Assembly (NCBI RefSeq): GCF_916700565.1
Contig: NZ_CAKAKO010000001.1
Location: 186,001-250,000, forward strand
Reading direction: 5' to 3'
Origin: Xenophilus sp. Marseille-Q4582
Lineage (GTDB): Bacteria > Pseudomonadota > Gammaproteobacteria > Burkholderiales > Burkholderiaceae_C
Length of the DNA: 64,000 bases
Every line of letters begins with the position of its first letter. The stretch's first letter is position 1. The position numbers and the translations under genes are program-made. The notes beneath the pieces are model-generated. The model was not told the DNA's origin. It saw only the letters and a program-made list of their open reading frames with translations, and ran no database searches. Below, one piece after another: positions 1-7,405 of the stretch.

Positions 1-295
1 CCAGCAGCACGCCCAGTTCCTCGAAGGTCTCGCGCACGGCGGCCACGGCATGGGCCAGGTGGTGGCGGCTCTGGGTGCGACGGCGCATCGCGATGGGGCG
101 GGCCTGCACGTCGGCGTCTTCCACGCGCCCGCCCGGGAACACGTAGGCGCCGGGCGCGAAGCGGGCCACGGCGGCGCGGCGCGTCATCAGCACTTCCAGG
201 CCGTCCGGTGTGTCGCGCAGCAGCAGCAGGGTGGCCGCGGCCTGGGCCGCCGCGGGTTCGCGGACGGCGTGAAGCTGTTGGGAAAGCCGGACCAT
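1..295 (-). CDS. Nudix hydrolase, 3' end outside window
   Basis: The gene reads leftward from an ATG at 295 and leaves the window, so about 98 N-terminal residues are visible. They show the start of a Nudix fold: a first strand (ATLLLLRDTPDGLEVL, residues 21-36), a glycine turn FPGGRVED at 53-60, and the Nudix helix AVRETFEELG at 86-95, which carries the REx2EExG metal-binding glutamates. Known family members hydrolyse nucleoside diphosphates linked to another group. The long gap between the FPGG turn and the helix resembles larger CoA-pyrophosphatase-like Nudix enzymes rather than MutT, but the substrate cannot be read from this fragment. It is the last leftward gene after the M48/YjgN pair, 64 bp beyond it. 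Confidence 0.8.
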   Translation of the reverse strand, partial: MVRLSQQLHAVREPAAAQAAATLLLLRDTPDGLEVLMTRRAAVARFAPGAYVFPGGRVEDADVQARPIAMRRRTQSRHHLAHAVAAVRETFEELGVLL

Positions 296-359
296 GGGGG
301 CGGATGATACGTAGCGTGTGTGATCGCTGCAGGGCAGGCCGCCGGGCGGCGCGGGCCGC

Positions 360-1568
360 TCAGGGCGGGCAGCCCTGGCCGGCACGCAAGGCCTGGGCCC
401 GGCCGGCCGTGTCGGGGTGGCTGCTGAACCAGTCGGCCCCGGCGCTTTCCCCGGGGACGGGCGTGGCGCCGTCGGCGCCCGGCGCGCCGCCGGCCTTCTC
501 CTTTGCGGGCCGCGGCGGGCCGTCGATGGTCTGCAGCAGGTCGGCCATGGGCGCCACCGGCAGCCCGGCCTGCCGCATCAAGGCGACGGCGAAGCAGTCG
601 GCCTCGCGCTCGTGGTCGCGGCGGTACGCCAGGTGCGTGAGCACGGTGCTGGCCGTCGCCACCAGGCTGGAGACATCGCCCAGCGCCAGGCCGAGTCCGA
701 CGTTGAGCACGCCTTGTTCCACCACCAGCCGCGTGCCGTGGCGGTGCACCACATGGCCCATCTCGTGCGCCAGCACGCCGGCCAGCGCGTCGTCGCCGAG
801 CTTCGCGCGTTCGGCCGCGCGCACCAGCGCGTCGGTCATCACGATCTGGCCGCCGGGCAGCGCGAAGGCGTTGGCCGGCATGCCGCTGCGCAACGCGAGC
901 TTCATGGGCGGCGCGTAGCCGCGGTAGCGTGCGAGCGGCCCGGGCCGCTCCTGCGCGAGGGCGGCGCGCCACTGGGCATCCAGCGCCTCGAAGCGCGCCT
1001 GCAGCGCGGCCTGGCGCTCGGCCGGCAGGCGGCTGGGGCGCAGGAAGCCGTCGTCCAGCTCGCGCATGGCCTCTTCGCTGAGCGTCTGCTCCCAGCCCAG
1101 CGGCACGAAGCGCGTGAGCTGGGTGGCCGCCCAGGGTGTGCCCCAGCGGTAGAAGGCCACCAGCCCCAGCACCGAGAGCAGCAGTACGGTGGCGAAGACC
1201 TGCCAGCGGGTCTGCATGCGCTGCGCCAGGCCGGGACGCGCACCGGCCGCCTGCAGCGCGGCCTGCCAGCGCGTGGCGTCCTCGATCTCCAGGCTGCCGT
1301 GCGGGCCCAGCCCCACCACCAGCCGGCGCGGTGCGTGGCGGCCGCTCCAGGTCTCGGGCCAGTCCACCGCGTCGTGCGCCAGGGCCGGCGGCGCGGGCGT
1401 GCGGGTGTTCAGCGGATGCACCTGCAGACCCGGGCCGCGCGCACCCGGCCGCAAACCCACGAGCACCGGCTGCGGCGTGCTGTGGATGCCGTCGAACCAG
1501 CGGGCCGGCACCAGCTCGGCGGGCGCGGCGGCAGGAGCGGGCGAGGCGGTCATGGACGCAGGCGCCAT
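360..1568 (-). CDS. M48 family membrane metallopeptidase
   Basis: The 402-residue protein has a cytosolic-looking N-terminal domain, one clear membrane segment at about 123-141 (VFATVLLLSVLGLVAFY) and a C-terminal zinc peptidase domain. The HExxH motif is HEMGH at 268-272. The third ligand is expected in EREADCFA near 320. These define peptidase family M48 (HtpX/Oma1/BepA relatives), which degrade misfolded or membrane-associated proteins. The start lies 4 bp after the stop of the YjgN gene, so the two are almost certainly co-transcribed, and pairing of YjgN with an M48 peptidase suggests a joint envelope role. A second in-frame ATG five codons in (1553) is an equally possible start. Substrate unknown. 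Confidence 0.88.
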   Translation of the reverse strand: MAPASMTASPAPAAAPAELVPARWFDGIHSTPQPVLVGLRPGARGPGLQVHPLNTRTPAPPALAHDAVDWPETWSGRHAPRRLVVGLGPHGSLEIEDATRWQAALQAAGARPGLAQRMQTRWQVFATVLLLSVLGLVAFYRWGTPWAATQLTRFVPLGWEQTLSEEAMRELDDGFLRPSRLPAERQAALQARFEALDAQWRAALAQERPGPLARYRGYAPPMKLALRSGMPANAFALPGGQIVMTDALVRAAERAKLGDDALAGVLAHEMGHVVHRHGTRLVVEQGVLNVGLGLALGDVSSLVATASTVLTHLAYRRDHEREADCFAVALMRQAGLPVAPMADLLQTIDGPPRPAKEKAGGAPGADGATPVPGESAGADWFSSHPDTAGRAQALRAGQGCPP

Positions 1569-1572
1569 CCGG

Positions 1573-3159
1573 TCAGCCGATCAGGTCCAGGCCGAGCGCA
1601 TCGGCCACGGCATCGCCGAAGCCCTGGTTCTGCTGTGCTTCCATGCGGCCCACGAGCTGGTCGAGCTCGCCCTTGATGTGCAGCGTCACCGATTCCGCCT
1701 TCATGCGGTACTCGGCCACGCGCGCGAAGGGCCGGTACAGCCCGAAGGTGATCAGCCCCAGCAGGATGTTCTTGAGCCGCAGGCCCACGAAGGCGCCCGG
1801 CCGCAGCCCGCTGCGAAAGCGTGCGACCGCGCCCAGGCCGACGTTGTTCCACATCAGCTGGAACATGCGCGCCTCGCGGTAGGCCAGCGCCGGCGAGCCG
1901 GCCAGGAAGAGCGCGAAAAAGCCGACGAAGAACAGCAGCATGATGAGCAGCACCATGCCGAAGCCGCGGCCACCGCCGCCGCCCAGCACGTTCAGCACGC
2001 TGCCCAGGCCCGCCAGCACGGCGATCAGCGCGGCCGCGCCGACCAGGGCGAGCACGGTGAGCAGGAACACGCCCACCGTCGCCGCCCAGATGCGCAGGAA
2101 GTCGCCGAACACGGGCTTCCAGCGGCCGGGCTGGCCGCCGATGCGCGTGCGCGTGACCAGCAGGCGCTTGTAGTTGAATTCCAGGCGGATGAAGCACAGG
2201 ACGCTCAGGAACAGGGCGGCCAGCACCACGCCGCCCATGGCCCAGGTGGGGCGGGGCAGCGGGTCTTCCTCGTCGGGGTCGGTGCTGTCGCCGTTCGCAT
2301 CGGCATCGGGATCGGCATCCGGGTCTGCGTCCCGAGTGGCTTCGTCCTCGTCGCTGGCCGCCTGCGCCGCCGCGATGGCGGCCTGCAATTCCTCCAGTTC
2401 CTCGTCGGTGAGAGTGATCTGATCGCTTTCTTCGGCGGCTTCGGTGTCCGCCTCCGAGCGCGCGCCGGGCCGGGTCGGGTCGGTCTTGACGCCTTCCGTG
2501 CCAGGGCCGCGCCCGGCGTCGCCCGTCGGCGATGGATCGGCCTGCGGGGCAGGCGGCGAGAGCGCCTCCCGGGCCTGCTGCGCGCGCTGCTCGGCCTGTG
2601 CCGCGTCCACCATCTGGCTCAGCGCCAGGCCCGCCGCCAGCCAGACGGCGGCGATGGCGAACACCGGCCAGCTCGCACCGTACACCTCGCGCCACCTGGC
2701 GCCGAAGTGCAGGCGCAGCCCGCGCCAGCGCGTGTGGAACAGGCGAAAGCGCATCGCGCTGCCCCAGAGCCAGGGCGCCAGCAGCACGCCGACCAGCATG
2801 ATGACGCCCACGATCCAGTCCATGCCCGTGTGGCCCGCCACCTCCATGGCGACGTAGAGCGCCGCGAACAGCAGGAAGCCCACCACCATGCTGCGGATGC
2901 CCGCCGTGAACTCCAGCGGCTGGCCGGCCACCTCGGTGTGGCCGTAGAAATAGCGGATCGTGCGCCGCCGCGCCCAGGGCGTGTACAGGCCCAGCGTGAC
3001 GATGGACAGCAGGACGTTGACGATCCACACGCCGAAGTACACGCCGCCATCGCCGCGGAAGGCGATGCGGTGGGCTTCGATGGACGGGGGACGCTCTGTT
3101 GTTGTGGGCGGGGGCGGCATCTCGGCCGCCGGGCCCGCGGTGCTCTGGGGGTCGTGCAT
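1573..3159 (-). CDS. YjgN family (DUF898) membrane protein with acidic insert
   Basis: The 528-residue protein has several hydrophobic helices (about 42-60, 90-106, 113-131, 165-182 and more after 308) and repeated short R-F/Y-rich loops, such as PWARRRTIRYFYGHTEVAG at 61-79, typical of YjgN/DUF898 polytopic proteins. The family has no firm biochemical role. Unusual here is a hydrophilic linker of about 120 residues (185-305) that splits the membrane part. It is rich in Asp, Glu, Ala and Pro, with a tandem DADPDADPDADA stretch encoded by near-perfect hexanucleotide repeats around 2285-2330. The ATG at 3159 has no competing start with better context. It is the first gene of a leftward pair with the M48 peptidase, divergent from corA. 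Confidence 0.8.
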   Translation of the reverse strand: MHDPQSTAGPAAEMPPPPTTTERPPSIEAHRIAFRGDGGVYFGVWIVNVLLSIVTLGLYTPWARRRTIRYFYGHTEVAGQPLEFTAGIRSMVVGFLLFAALYVAMEVAGHTGMDWIVGVIMLVGVLLAPWLWGSAMRFRLFHTRWRGLRLHFGARWREVYGASWPVFAIAAVWLAAGLALSQMVDAAQAEQRAQQAREALSPPAPQADPSPTGDAGRGPGTEGVKTDPTRPGARSEADTEAAEESDQITLTDEELEELQAAIAAAQAASDEDEATRDADPDADPDADANGDSTDPDEEDPLPRPTWAMGGVVLAALFLSVLCFIRLEFNYKRLLVTRTRIGGQPGRWKPVFGDFLRIWAATVGVFLLTVLALVGAAALIAVLAGLGSVLNVLGGGGGRGFGMVLLIMLLFFVGFFALFLAGSPALAYREARMFQLMWNNVGLGAVARFRSGLRPGAFVGLRLKNILLGLITFGLYRPFARVAEYRMKAESVTLHIKGELDQLVGRMEAQQNQGFGDAVADALGLDLIG

Positions 3160-3302
3160 CGGTGGCTCCTCCTCCTCTGAGGGCGGGCGCAGTGTAGGTC
3201 TTCGCCCGCCCGGCCTCGGCCCTCGCTTGACGCCTTTTGCCTACGCGTGGCGGCGCGGCGACAGGCGCATGATCGGCGCTTCTCATCTGCCTGCATCCAT
3301 TC

Positions 3303-4343
3303 ATGCTGATCCATTGCACGGCCTACCGCGAGGGCCAGCGCGCTGGCGAAGTGCCCCTGGAGGCACTGAAGGCGCGGCTGCAGTCGGCCGAGGCGGAAGG
3401 CGACGGCGCCCGCAGCTTCCTCTGGGTGGCCCTGCACGATCCCACATCCGAAGAGCTGGCGCCGCTGCAGGTCGCCTTCGGGCTGCACCCGCTGGCCGTG
3501 GAAGACGCCCTGCAAGGGCGCCAGCGGCCCAAGGTGGAGGAGTACGGCGAATCGCTGTTCGCCGTACTGCATCTGCTGAGCTTCGAAAGCGACGAGCCGC
3601 ATGCCGCGCGGCCGTTCCCCAGGCCGGCCTCGCCGGCGCACCCGCCGCGCCTGCAGGCCGGGCAACTGGCCATCTTTGCCGGACCGCACTACATCGTCTC
3701 GGTGCGCAGCCGCAGCGAAGAGAGCCTGGCTCCCGTGCGCGAGCGCTGCGAGCGCGAGCCCGAGCTGCTGCGCGAAGGGCCGGGCTTCGTGCTCTATGCG
3801 CTGATGGACGAGGTGGTGGACCGCTACTTCCCGCTCACCGAGCGCATCGAGGACGAGCTGGAGGCGATCGAGAAGCAGATCTTCACCCAGGGTGCGGGGC
3901 GCGAGATCCTGCAGCGCCTGTACGCCCTCAAGCGCCGCCTGCGCCTGCTGCGCCATGCCGTGGCGCCGCTGCTGGAGGCCGCGGCGCGCCTGCACAGCGG
4001 GCGCGTTCCCCTCTTGTGCGCGCCGGTGCAGCACTACTTCCGCGACGTGTTCGACCACGTGAGCCGGCTGGCGGCGGCGCTGGACAGCACACGCGACAGC
4101 CTCGCCACGGCGATCCAGGTCAACCTGTCGCTGGTCACCATCGACGACACCGACGTGACCAAGAAGCTCGCCGCCTGGGCCGCCATCTTCGGCGTGTGCA
4201 CGGCCTTCGTGGGCGTGTGGGGCATGAACTTCGACGTCATGCCCGAGCTGCACTGGCGCTGGGGCTACCCGGCGGCGCTGGGCCTGATCCTGGCCGTGTG
4301 CCTGCTGCTGTACCTGCGCTTTCGCCGCGCGGGCTGGCTCTGA
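3303..4343 (+). CDS. corA: CorA family divalent cation transporter
   Basis: The 346-residue protein has the CorA plan: a large cytosolic N-terminal domain rich in charged helices, then two C-terminal membrane segments (about 291-307 and 323-340). The family signature GMN occurs as WGMNFDVMPEL at 307-309, at the end of the first membrane helix where it forms the selectivity loop of the pentameric channel. CorA proteins import magnesium and often cobalt or nickel, driven by membrane potential. The gene stands alone, divergent from the YjgN gene across 143 bp. Its TGA stop (4341-4343) overlaps the end of the IS5-type remnant, so whatever terminator it once had has been displaced. Confidence 0.93.
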   Translation: MLIHCTAYREGQRAGEVPLEALKARLQSAEAEGDGARSFLWVALHDPTSEELAPLQVAFGLHPLAVEDALQGRQRPKVEEYGESLFAVLHLLSFESDEPHAARPFPRPASPAHPPRLQAGQLAIFAGPHYIVSVRSRSEESLAPVRERCEREPELLREGPGFVLYALMDEVVDRYFPLTERIEDELEAIEKQIFTQGAGREILQRLYALKRRLRLLRHAVAPLLEAAARLHSGRVPLLCAPVQHYFRDVFDHVSRLAAALDSTRDSLATAIQVNLSLVTIDDTDVTKKLAAWAAIFGVCTAFVGVWGMNFDVMPELHWRWGYPAALGLILAVCLLLYLRFRRAGWL

Positions 4344-4885
4344 GAACGTGTTTACGATCTTCTGAGTAGCAGCCCCAAGAACGCCATGTGAATGAACTGC
4401 AAGCTGGTGTTGAGCAGCCTCTCGCAGTTCTTCCACAGCCTGCGGTTCTTCTCCAGCCACGCAAAGCTGCGCTCCACCACCCAGCGCTTGGGCATGACCT
4501 TGAAGGTGCGCAACTCGCTCCTTCTGGCGATCTGCACCGTCACATGCCCGCTCAGAATCTCTTGCACACCCTGCGCAGAGGGCTGGCCTGCGTAGCCGCT
4601 GTCGCACAGCAGGCTTTGCACCCCTGCGAGCCTGGGCTTGCAACGCCTGAGCGCCGCCAAGGCTCCCTTGCGATCTGTCACTTCCGCCGTTGTCACGGCC
4701 ACCGCGTGCGGCAGCCCCTGGGTGTCCACGCAGATGTGGCGCTTGATCCCAGAGACCTTCTTGCCCGCGTCATAGCCCTTCAGGCTCGCCGTGTCGGTGT
4801 TCTTCACGCTCTGCGCGTCCACGATCAAGAGCGTGCTGCAAGCGTTGCGCCCCAGTCTCTCGCGGGCCGCGCCAACCTGATTTTT
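4342..4885 (-). mobile_element. IS5-type insertion sequence remnant
   Basis: This is the 3' half of an IS5-family element read leftward. The outer end next to corA begins GAGAACGTGTTTACGATC at 4342, and the transposase stop codon (4352-4354) lies inside it, as is usual for IS ends. The inner end is missing: transposase coding sequence runs into the repeat that starts at 4886, where TGAGAACGTGTT (4886-4897) repeats 4341-4352 in direct, not inverted, orientation. The element therefore has one end only and cannot move by itself. Subgroup (two-ORF IS427/IS1031-like) is inferred from the protein. Confidence 0.8.
4352..4885 (-). pseudogene. truncated IS5-family transposase (ORF B part)
   Basis: From the first in-frame ATG (4828) 158 residues can be read, but the frame and the homology-like sequence continue upstream (QVGAARERLGRN) to about 4880, where the element is cut. 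The fragment still contains what look like all three DDE residues: Asp in IVDAQSVKN, Asp in LLCDSGYAG and Glu in RWVVERSFAWLEK. The N-terminal DNA-binding part, normally a separate ORF A joined by frameshifting, is absent. The product is unlikely to be active alone. Its C-terminus LGLLLRRS is read from the IS end itself. Called broken because the start and ORF A are lost, not because of internal stops. Confidence 0.82.
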
Positions 4886-5095
4886 TGAGAACGTGTTCAG
4901 TGTCCAACGGGCCGCGCTGCGCCTTGCCGGGTGACCTGCAAGGCGCAGCGCGCCGCTCGTAGTGATCTACGAGCAAGCGCTGCAATGCCGCAGGACGCCC
5001 GGCAAAGCGGCTGCCCGAAGGGTTGGGGCGAAATCGGGCCCGCTCAGCGCCGCGTCGCTTGCATGGGCACCCGCCCATGCGGCGCGCCGCAGCGG
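4886..5095 (+). repeat. MITE-like repeat, copy A (right end lost)
   Basis: Positions 4921-5090 match 10857-11026 at 166 of 170 bases with no gaps (4 substitutions seen: 4934, 4972, 4986 and 5006 by eye). The left end GAGAACGTGTTCAGTGTC resembles the end of copy B (GAGCCTGTTCAGTGTC) but carries the IS-like bases GAGAACGTG. The right end, present in copy B, is missing; the copy stops within a few bases of the dapF start. It contains two perfect hairpins: GCTCGTAG/CTACGAGC (4955-4974) and GCATGGGC/GCCCATGC (5061-5080). Short reading frames on both strands exist in both copies but nothing indicates that they are genes. Confidence 0.85.
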
Positions 5096-5106
5096 ATAAT
5101 TCCGCG
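5093..5106 (+). promoter_or_regulatory. possible -10 element of dapF
   Basis: The palindromic stretch GCGGATAATTCCGC holds GATAAT (5095-5100), one base from the sigma-70 -10 consensus, 6 bases before the dapF ATG. No convincing -35 is seen 17 bases upstream, and the segment there belongs to the repeat. If used, transcription would start at or next to the ATG. Confidence 0.35.
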
Positions 5107-5994
5107 ATGCGAATCCGCTTCACCAAGATGCAAGGCGCGGGCAACGACTTCGTCGTGCTCGACGAGACGCGCGGCCCGCTGGGCCTGACGGCCGGGCAGT
5201 ACCGCTTCCTGGCCGACCGGCACTTCGGCGTGGGTGCCGACCAGATCCTCAGCGTGCGGTCCGCGGCGGCGCCGGACATCGACTTCCAGTACGTGATCCA
5301 CAACGCCGACGGCGGCGAGGTGGAGCAGTGCGGCAACGGCGCGCGCTGCTTCCTGCGCTTCGTGCGCGAGCAGGGCCTGACCGACAAGGACGTAGTGCGC
5401 GTGCAGACGCTGGCCGGCGTGATCGCGCCGCGCATGAACGCCGACGGCCGCGTGACCGTGGACATGGGCCCGCCGGTGTTCGAGCCGGCGCGCGTGCCCT
5501 TCGACACCGCGGGCCTGGAGCCGCAGCCCACGGGCGACTGGGAAACCTGGCACCTGGCACTCTCCACCGAAGCCGAACACCCGACCGTGCCGCTGGCCGT
5601 GCTGTCCATGGGCAACCCGCATGCGGTGCAACTGGTGGACGACGTGGAGACGGCGCCCGTGGCCGTCCAGGGCCCGCTGATCGAGCACCACCCGCGCTTT
5701 GCGCAGCGCGTGAACGCGGGCTTCCTGCAGGTGCTGGACCGCGGCCAGGTGAAGCTGCGCGTGTTCGAGCGCGGCGCCGGCGAGACGCTGGCCTGCGGCA
5801 CCGGCGCCTGCGCGGCCGTGGTCGCGGGCATCCGCCTGGGCCTGCTCGACGCGCGCGTGGACGTCCACACCCGGGGCGGCGTGCTGACCATCGAATGGGC
5901 CGGCGCGCAGGGCGACCTGGGCGCCCCCGTGTTCATGACCGGCCCGGCCGTGACCGTGTTCGCGGGCGAGATCGAGGTGCCCGACCGGGCCTGA
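5107..5994 (+). CDS. dapF: diaminopimelate epimerase
   Basis: The 295-residue protein is full length for DapF. This cytosolic, cofactor-free enzyme converts LL- to meso-diaminopimelate for lysine and peptidoglycan. The two catalytic cysteines are Cys75 in [10 protein letters not shown] and Cys230 in [15 protein letters not shown]. The N-terminus [19 protein letters not shown] matches the family exactly, so the start is 5107. An in-frame ATG at 5023 lies inside the upstream repeat and is rejected. No Shine-Dalgarno sequence is visible. The gene supplies the substrate used by MurE at 19809. Downstream it is followed by a DUF484 gene and xerC, the order well known from enterobacterial dapF-yigA-xerC clusters. 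Confidence 0.97.
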   Translation: MRIRFTKMQGAGNDFVVLDETRGPLGLTAGQYRFLADRHFGVGADQILSVRSAAAPDIDFQYVIHNADGGEVEQCGNGARCFLRFVREQGLTDKDVVRVQTLAGVIAPRMNADGRVTVDMGPPVFEPARVPFDTAGLEPQPTGDWETWHLALSTEAEHPTVPLAVLSMGNPHAVQLVDDVETAPVAVQGPLIEHHPRFAQRVNAGFLQVLDRGQVKLRVFERGAGETLACGTGACAAVVAGIRLGLLDARVDVHTRGGVLTIEWAGAQGDLGAPVFMTGPAVTVFAGEIEVPDRA

Positions 5995-6086
5995 GCGCGG
6001 GGCCCGCCGCGTTTCGTCGGAAGCGCTTGCGCCCGGTGCTCGCCTCATTGCCCCATTGCCGTCCAGGCCAACAGCTCAACCTTGCC

Positions 6087-6752
6087 ATGAACCCCATCAC
6101 CGAAGACGACATCGCCCACTACCTGTCCATCACGCCGGACTTCTTCGAGCGCCATGCCCAGCTGCTTGCGCAGGTGCAGCTCACCAGCCCGCACGGCAAC
6201 CGGGCCGTGAGCCTGCAGGAGCGCCAGGCCGAGATGCTGCGCGAGAAGATCAAGGCGCTGGAGCACCGCATCATGGACATGGTGCGCCACGGCACCGAGA
6301 ACGTGATGACGGCTGACCGCCTGCAGCGCTGGACGCGCACCCTGCTGACCTGGCGCGAGCCGCGCAGCCTGCCCTGGGAGATCCTGAGCGCGCTGCACCA
6401 GCAGTTCATGGTGCCGCAGACCGGCATCAAGCTGTGGGACCTGGATGCGGCCTATGCCGACGAGGGCTACGCCCAGAACGTGAGCGAGGACGTGAAGGCG
6501 CTGGCCACCTCGCTGACCACGCCTTACTGCGGCCTCAACGCGGGCTTCGAGGCGGCCTCCTGGCTCAACGATCCGCAGCAGGCCGTGTCGGTGGCCCTGC
6601 TGCCGCTGCGTGCCGAGGCGGACCAGCCGGCCTTCGGCCTGCTGGTGCTGGCCTCGCCCGACGCGCAGCGCTACCACGCCGAGATGGGCACCGACTTCCT
6701 CGAGCGCATCGCCCAGCTGGCGTCGGCGGCGCTGTCGCGCCTGCGCCGCTGA
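6087..6752 (+). CDS. DUF484 family (YigA-like) protein
   Basis: This 221-residue soluble protein begins MNPITEDDIAHYLSITPDFFERHAQLL, the typical DUF484 opening, followed by a coiled-coil segment (about 35-60, LQERQAEMLREKIKALEHRI) and a GAF-like C-terminal region ending LLVLASPDAQRYHAEMGTDFL. DUF484 proteins lie between dapF and xerC in many proteobacteria; no activity is established. The ATG at 6087 was chosen because the family N-terminus starts there. The frame is open far upstream, but that stretch is antisense-like low-complexity sequence over dapF. The stop overlaps the next ATG (TGATG at 6750-6754), so the two genes are translationally coupled. Confidence 0.88.
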   Translation: MNPITEDDIAHYLSITPDFFERHAQLLAQVQLTSPHGNRAVSLQERQAEMLREKIKALEHRIMDMVRHGTENVMTADRLQRWTRTLLTWREPRSLPWEILSALHQQFMVPQTGIKLWDLDAAYADEGYAQNVSEDVKALATSLTTPYCGLNAGFEAASWLNDPQQAVSVALLPLRAEADQPAFGLLVLASPDAQRYHAEMGTDFLERIAQLASAALSRLRR

Positions 6753-7405
6753 TGCGCGAGGCCGCGCGCCCGGACGGCCCATCGCTGGCGCGCGCCGGTT
6801 CACGCATCTGGCTGCGCCGGGTCGGTGGGGCGGGGGCGCTGCTGGTACTGGCGGTCGCCGGCCTGGGCGTGCAAGCCTGGTGGCATGGCCGGCAACGGAT
6901 GGCTGCGCCGCCGCCCGCGCCGGCCGACGTGGCGCTGGTGCTGGGCAACCGGGCCTGGATCGACGGTGCACCGAATCCCTGCCTGCGTTCGCGCGTCGAA
7001 GCGGGCGTGACCCTGGCGCGCGCGGGCCGCGTGTCGCAGTTGCTCATGAGCGGCGGCGTCGACCATGAGGACGGCCGCATCGAGGCCGTGGAAATGGAAG
7101 CGCTGGCGCGCGCCGCCGGCCATGCCGGCCCGGTGCTGCGCGAAGCGGCCTCGCAGTCCACGCGCGAGAACCTGATGCTTTCCTGGCCGCTGCTCGCGCA
7201 GGCTGGCGTGCGGCGTGTCGTGATCGTCTCCGAAGCCGGCCACCTGTGGCGCGTGCAGCGCCTGGCGGCGCGCAGCGGTTTCGACCAGGCCTTCGAGGTG
7301 CAGTACCAGGCCAGCCAGTGTGATCGCCGCCCGCTGCGCGCGCTGCAGGCTGCCTTGCGAGAGCCGCTGGCCATCCTCAAGAATGCGGCCCATGGCTGGA
7401 TCTGA
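6752..7405 (+). CDS. YdcF/ElyC family (DUF218) membrane-anchored protein
   Basis: This is a 217-residue protein with a single N-terminal membrane anchor (about 26-43, GALLVLAVAGLGVQAWW) and a DUF218 domain. Recognisable elements are the first strand DVALVLGNRAWIDG (about 58-71), the SQLLMSGGVD strand and the Ser/Thr-Arg-Glu-Asn motif QSTRENLMLSWPLL, followed by VRRVVIVSEAGHLWRV. SanA/ElyC/YdcF relatives act in envelope integrity or polyprenyl-carrier metabolism; the precise role here is unknown. The start overlaps the DUF484 stop and the end overlaps the start of xerC by 14 bp, so it is an internal gene of a dapF-linked operon. Confidence 0.82.
   Translation: MREAARPDGPSLARAGSRIWLRRVGGAGALLVLAVAGLGVQAWWHGRQRMAAPPPAPADVALVLGNRAWIDGAPNPCLRSRVEAGVTLARAGRVSQLLMSGGVDHEDGRIEAVEMEALARAAGHAGPVLREAASQSTRENLMLSWPLLAQAGVRRVVIVSEAGHLWRVQRLAARSGFDQAFEVQYQASQCDRRPLRALQAALREPLAILKNAAHGWI

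Noticed and set aside
5023-5106. Longer dapF start at 5023
   Set aside because: The extra 28 codons are repeat sequence, and the DapF family begins exactly at [14 protein letters not shown] (5107).
4931-5188. Similar short ORFs inside both repeat copies (also 10867-11166)
   Set aside because: They are alike only because the repeat DNA is alike; the ends differ, start contexts are poor, and the product is Arg/Cys-rich without features.
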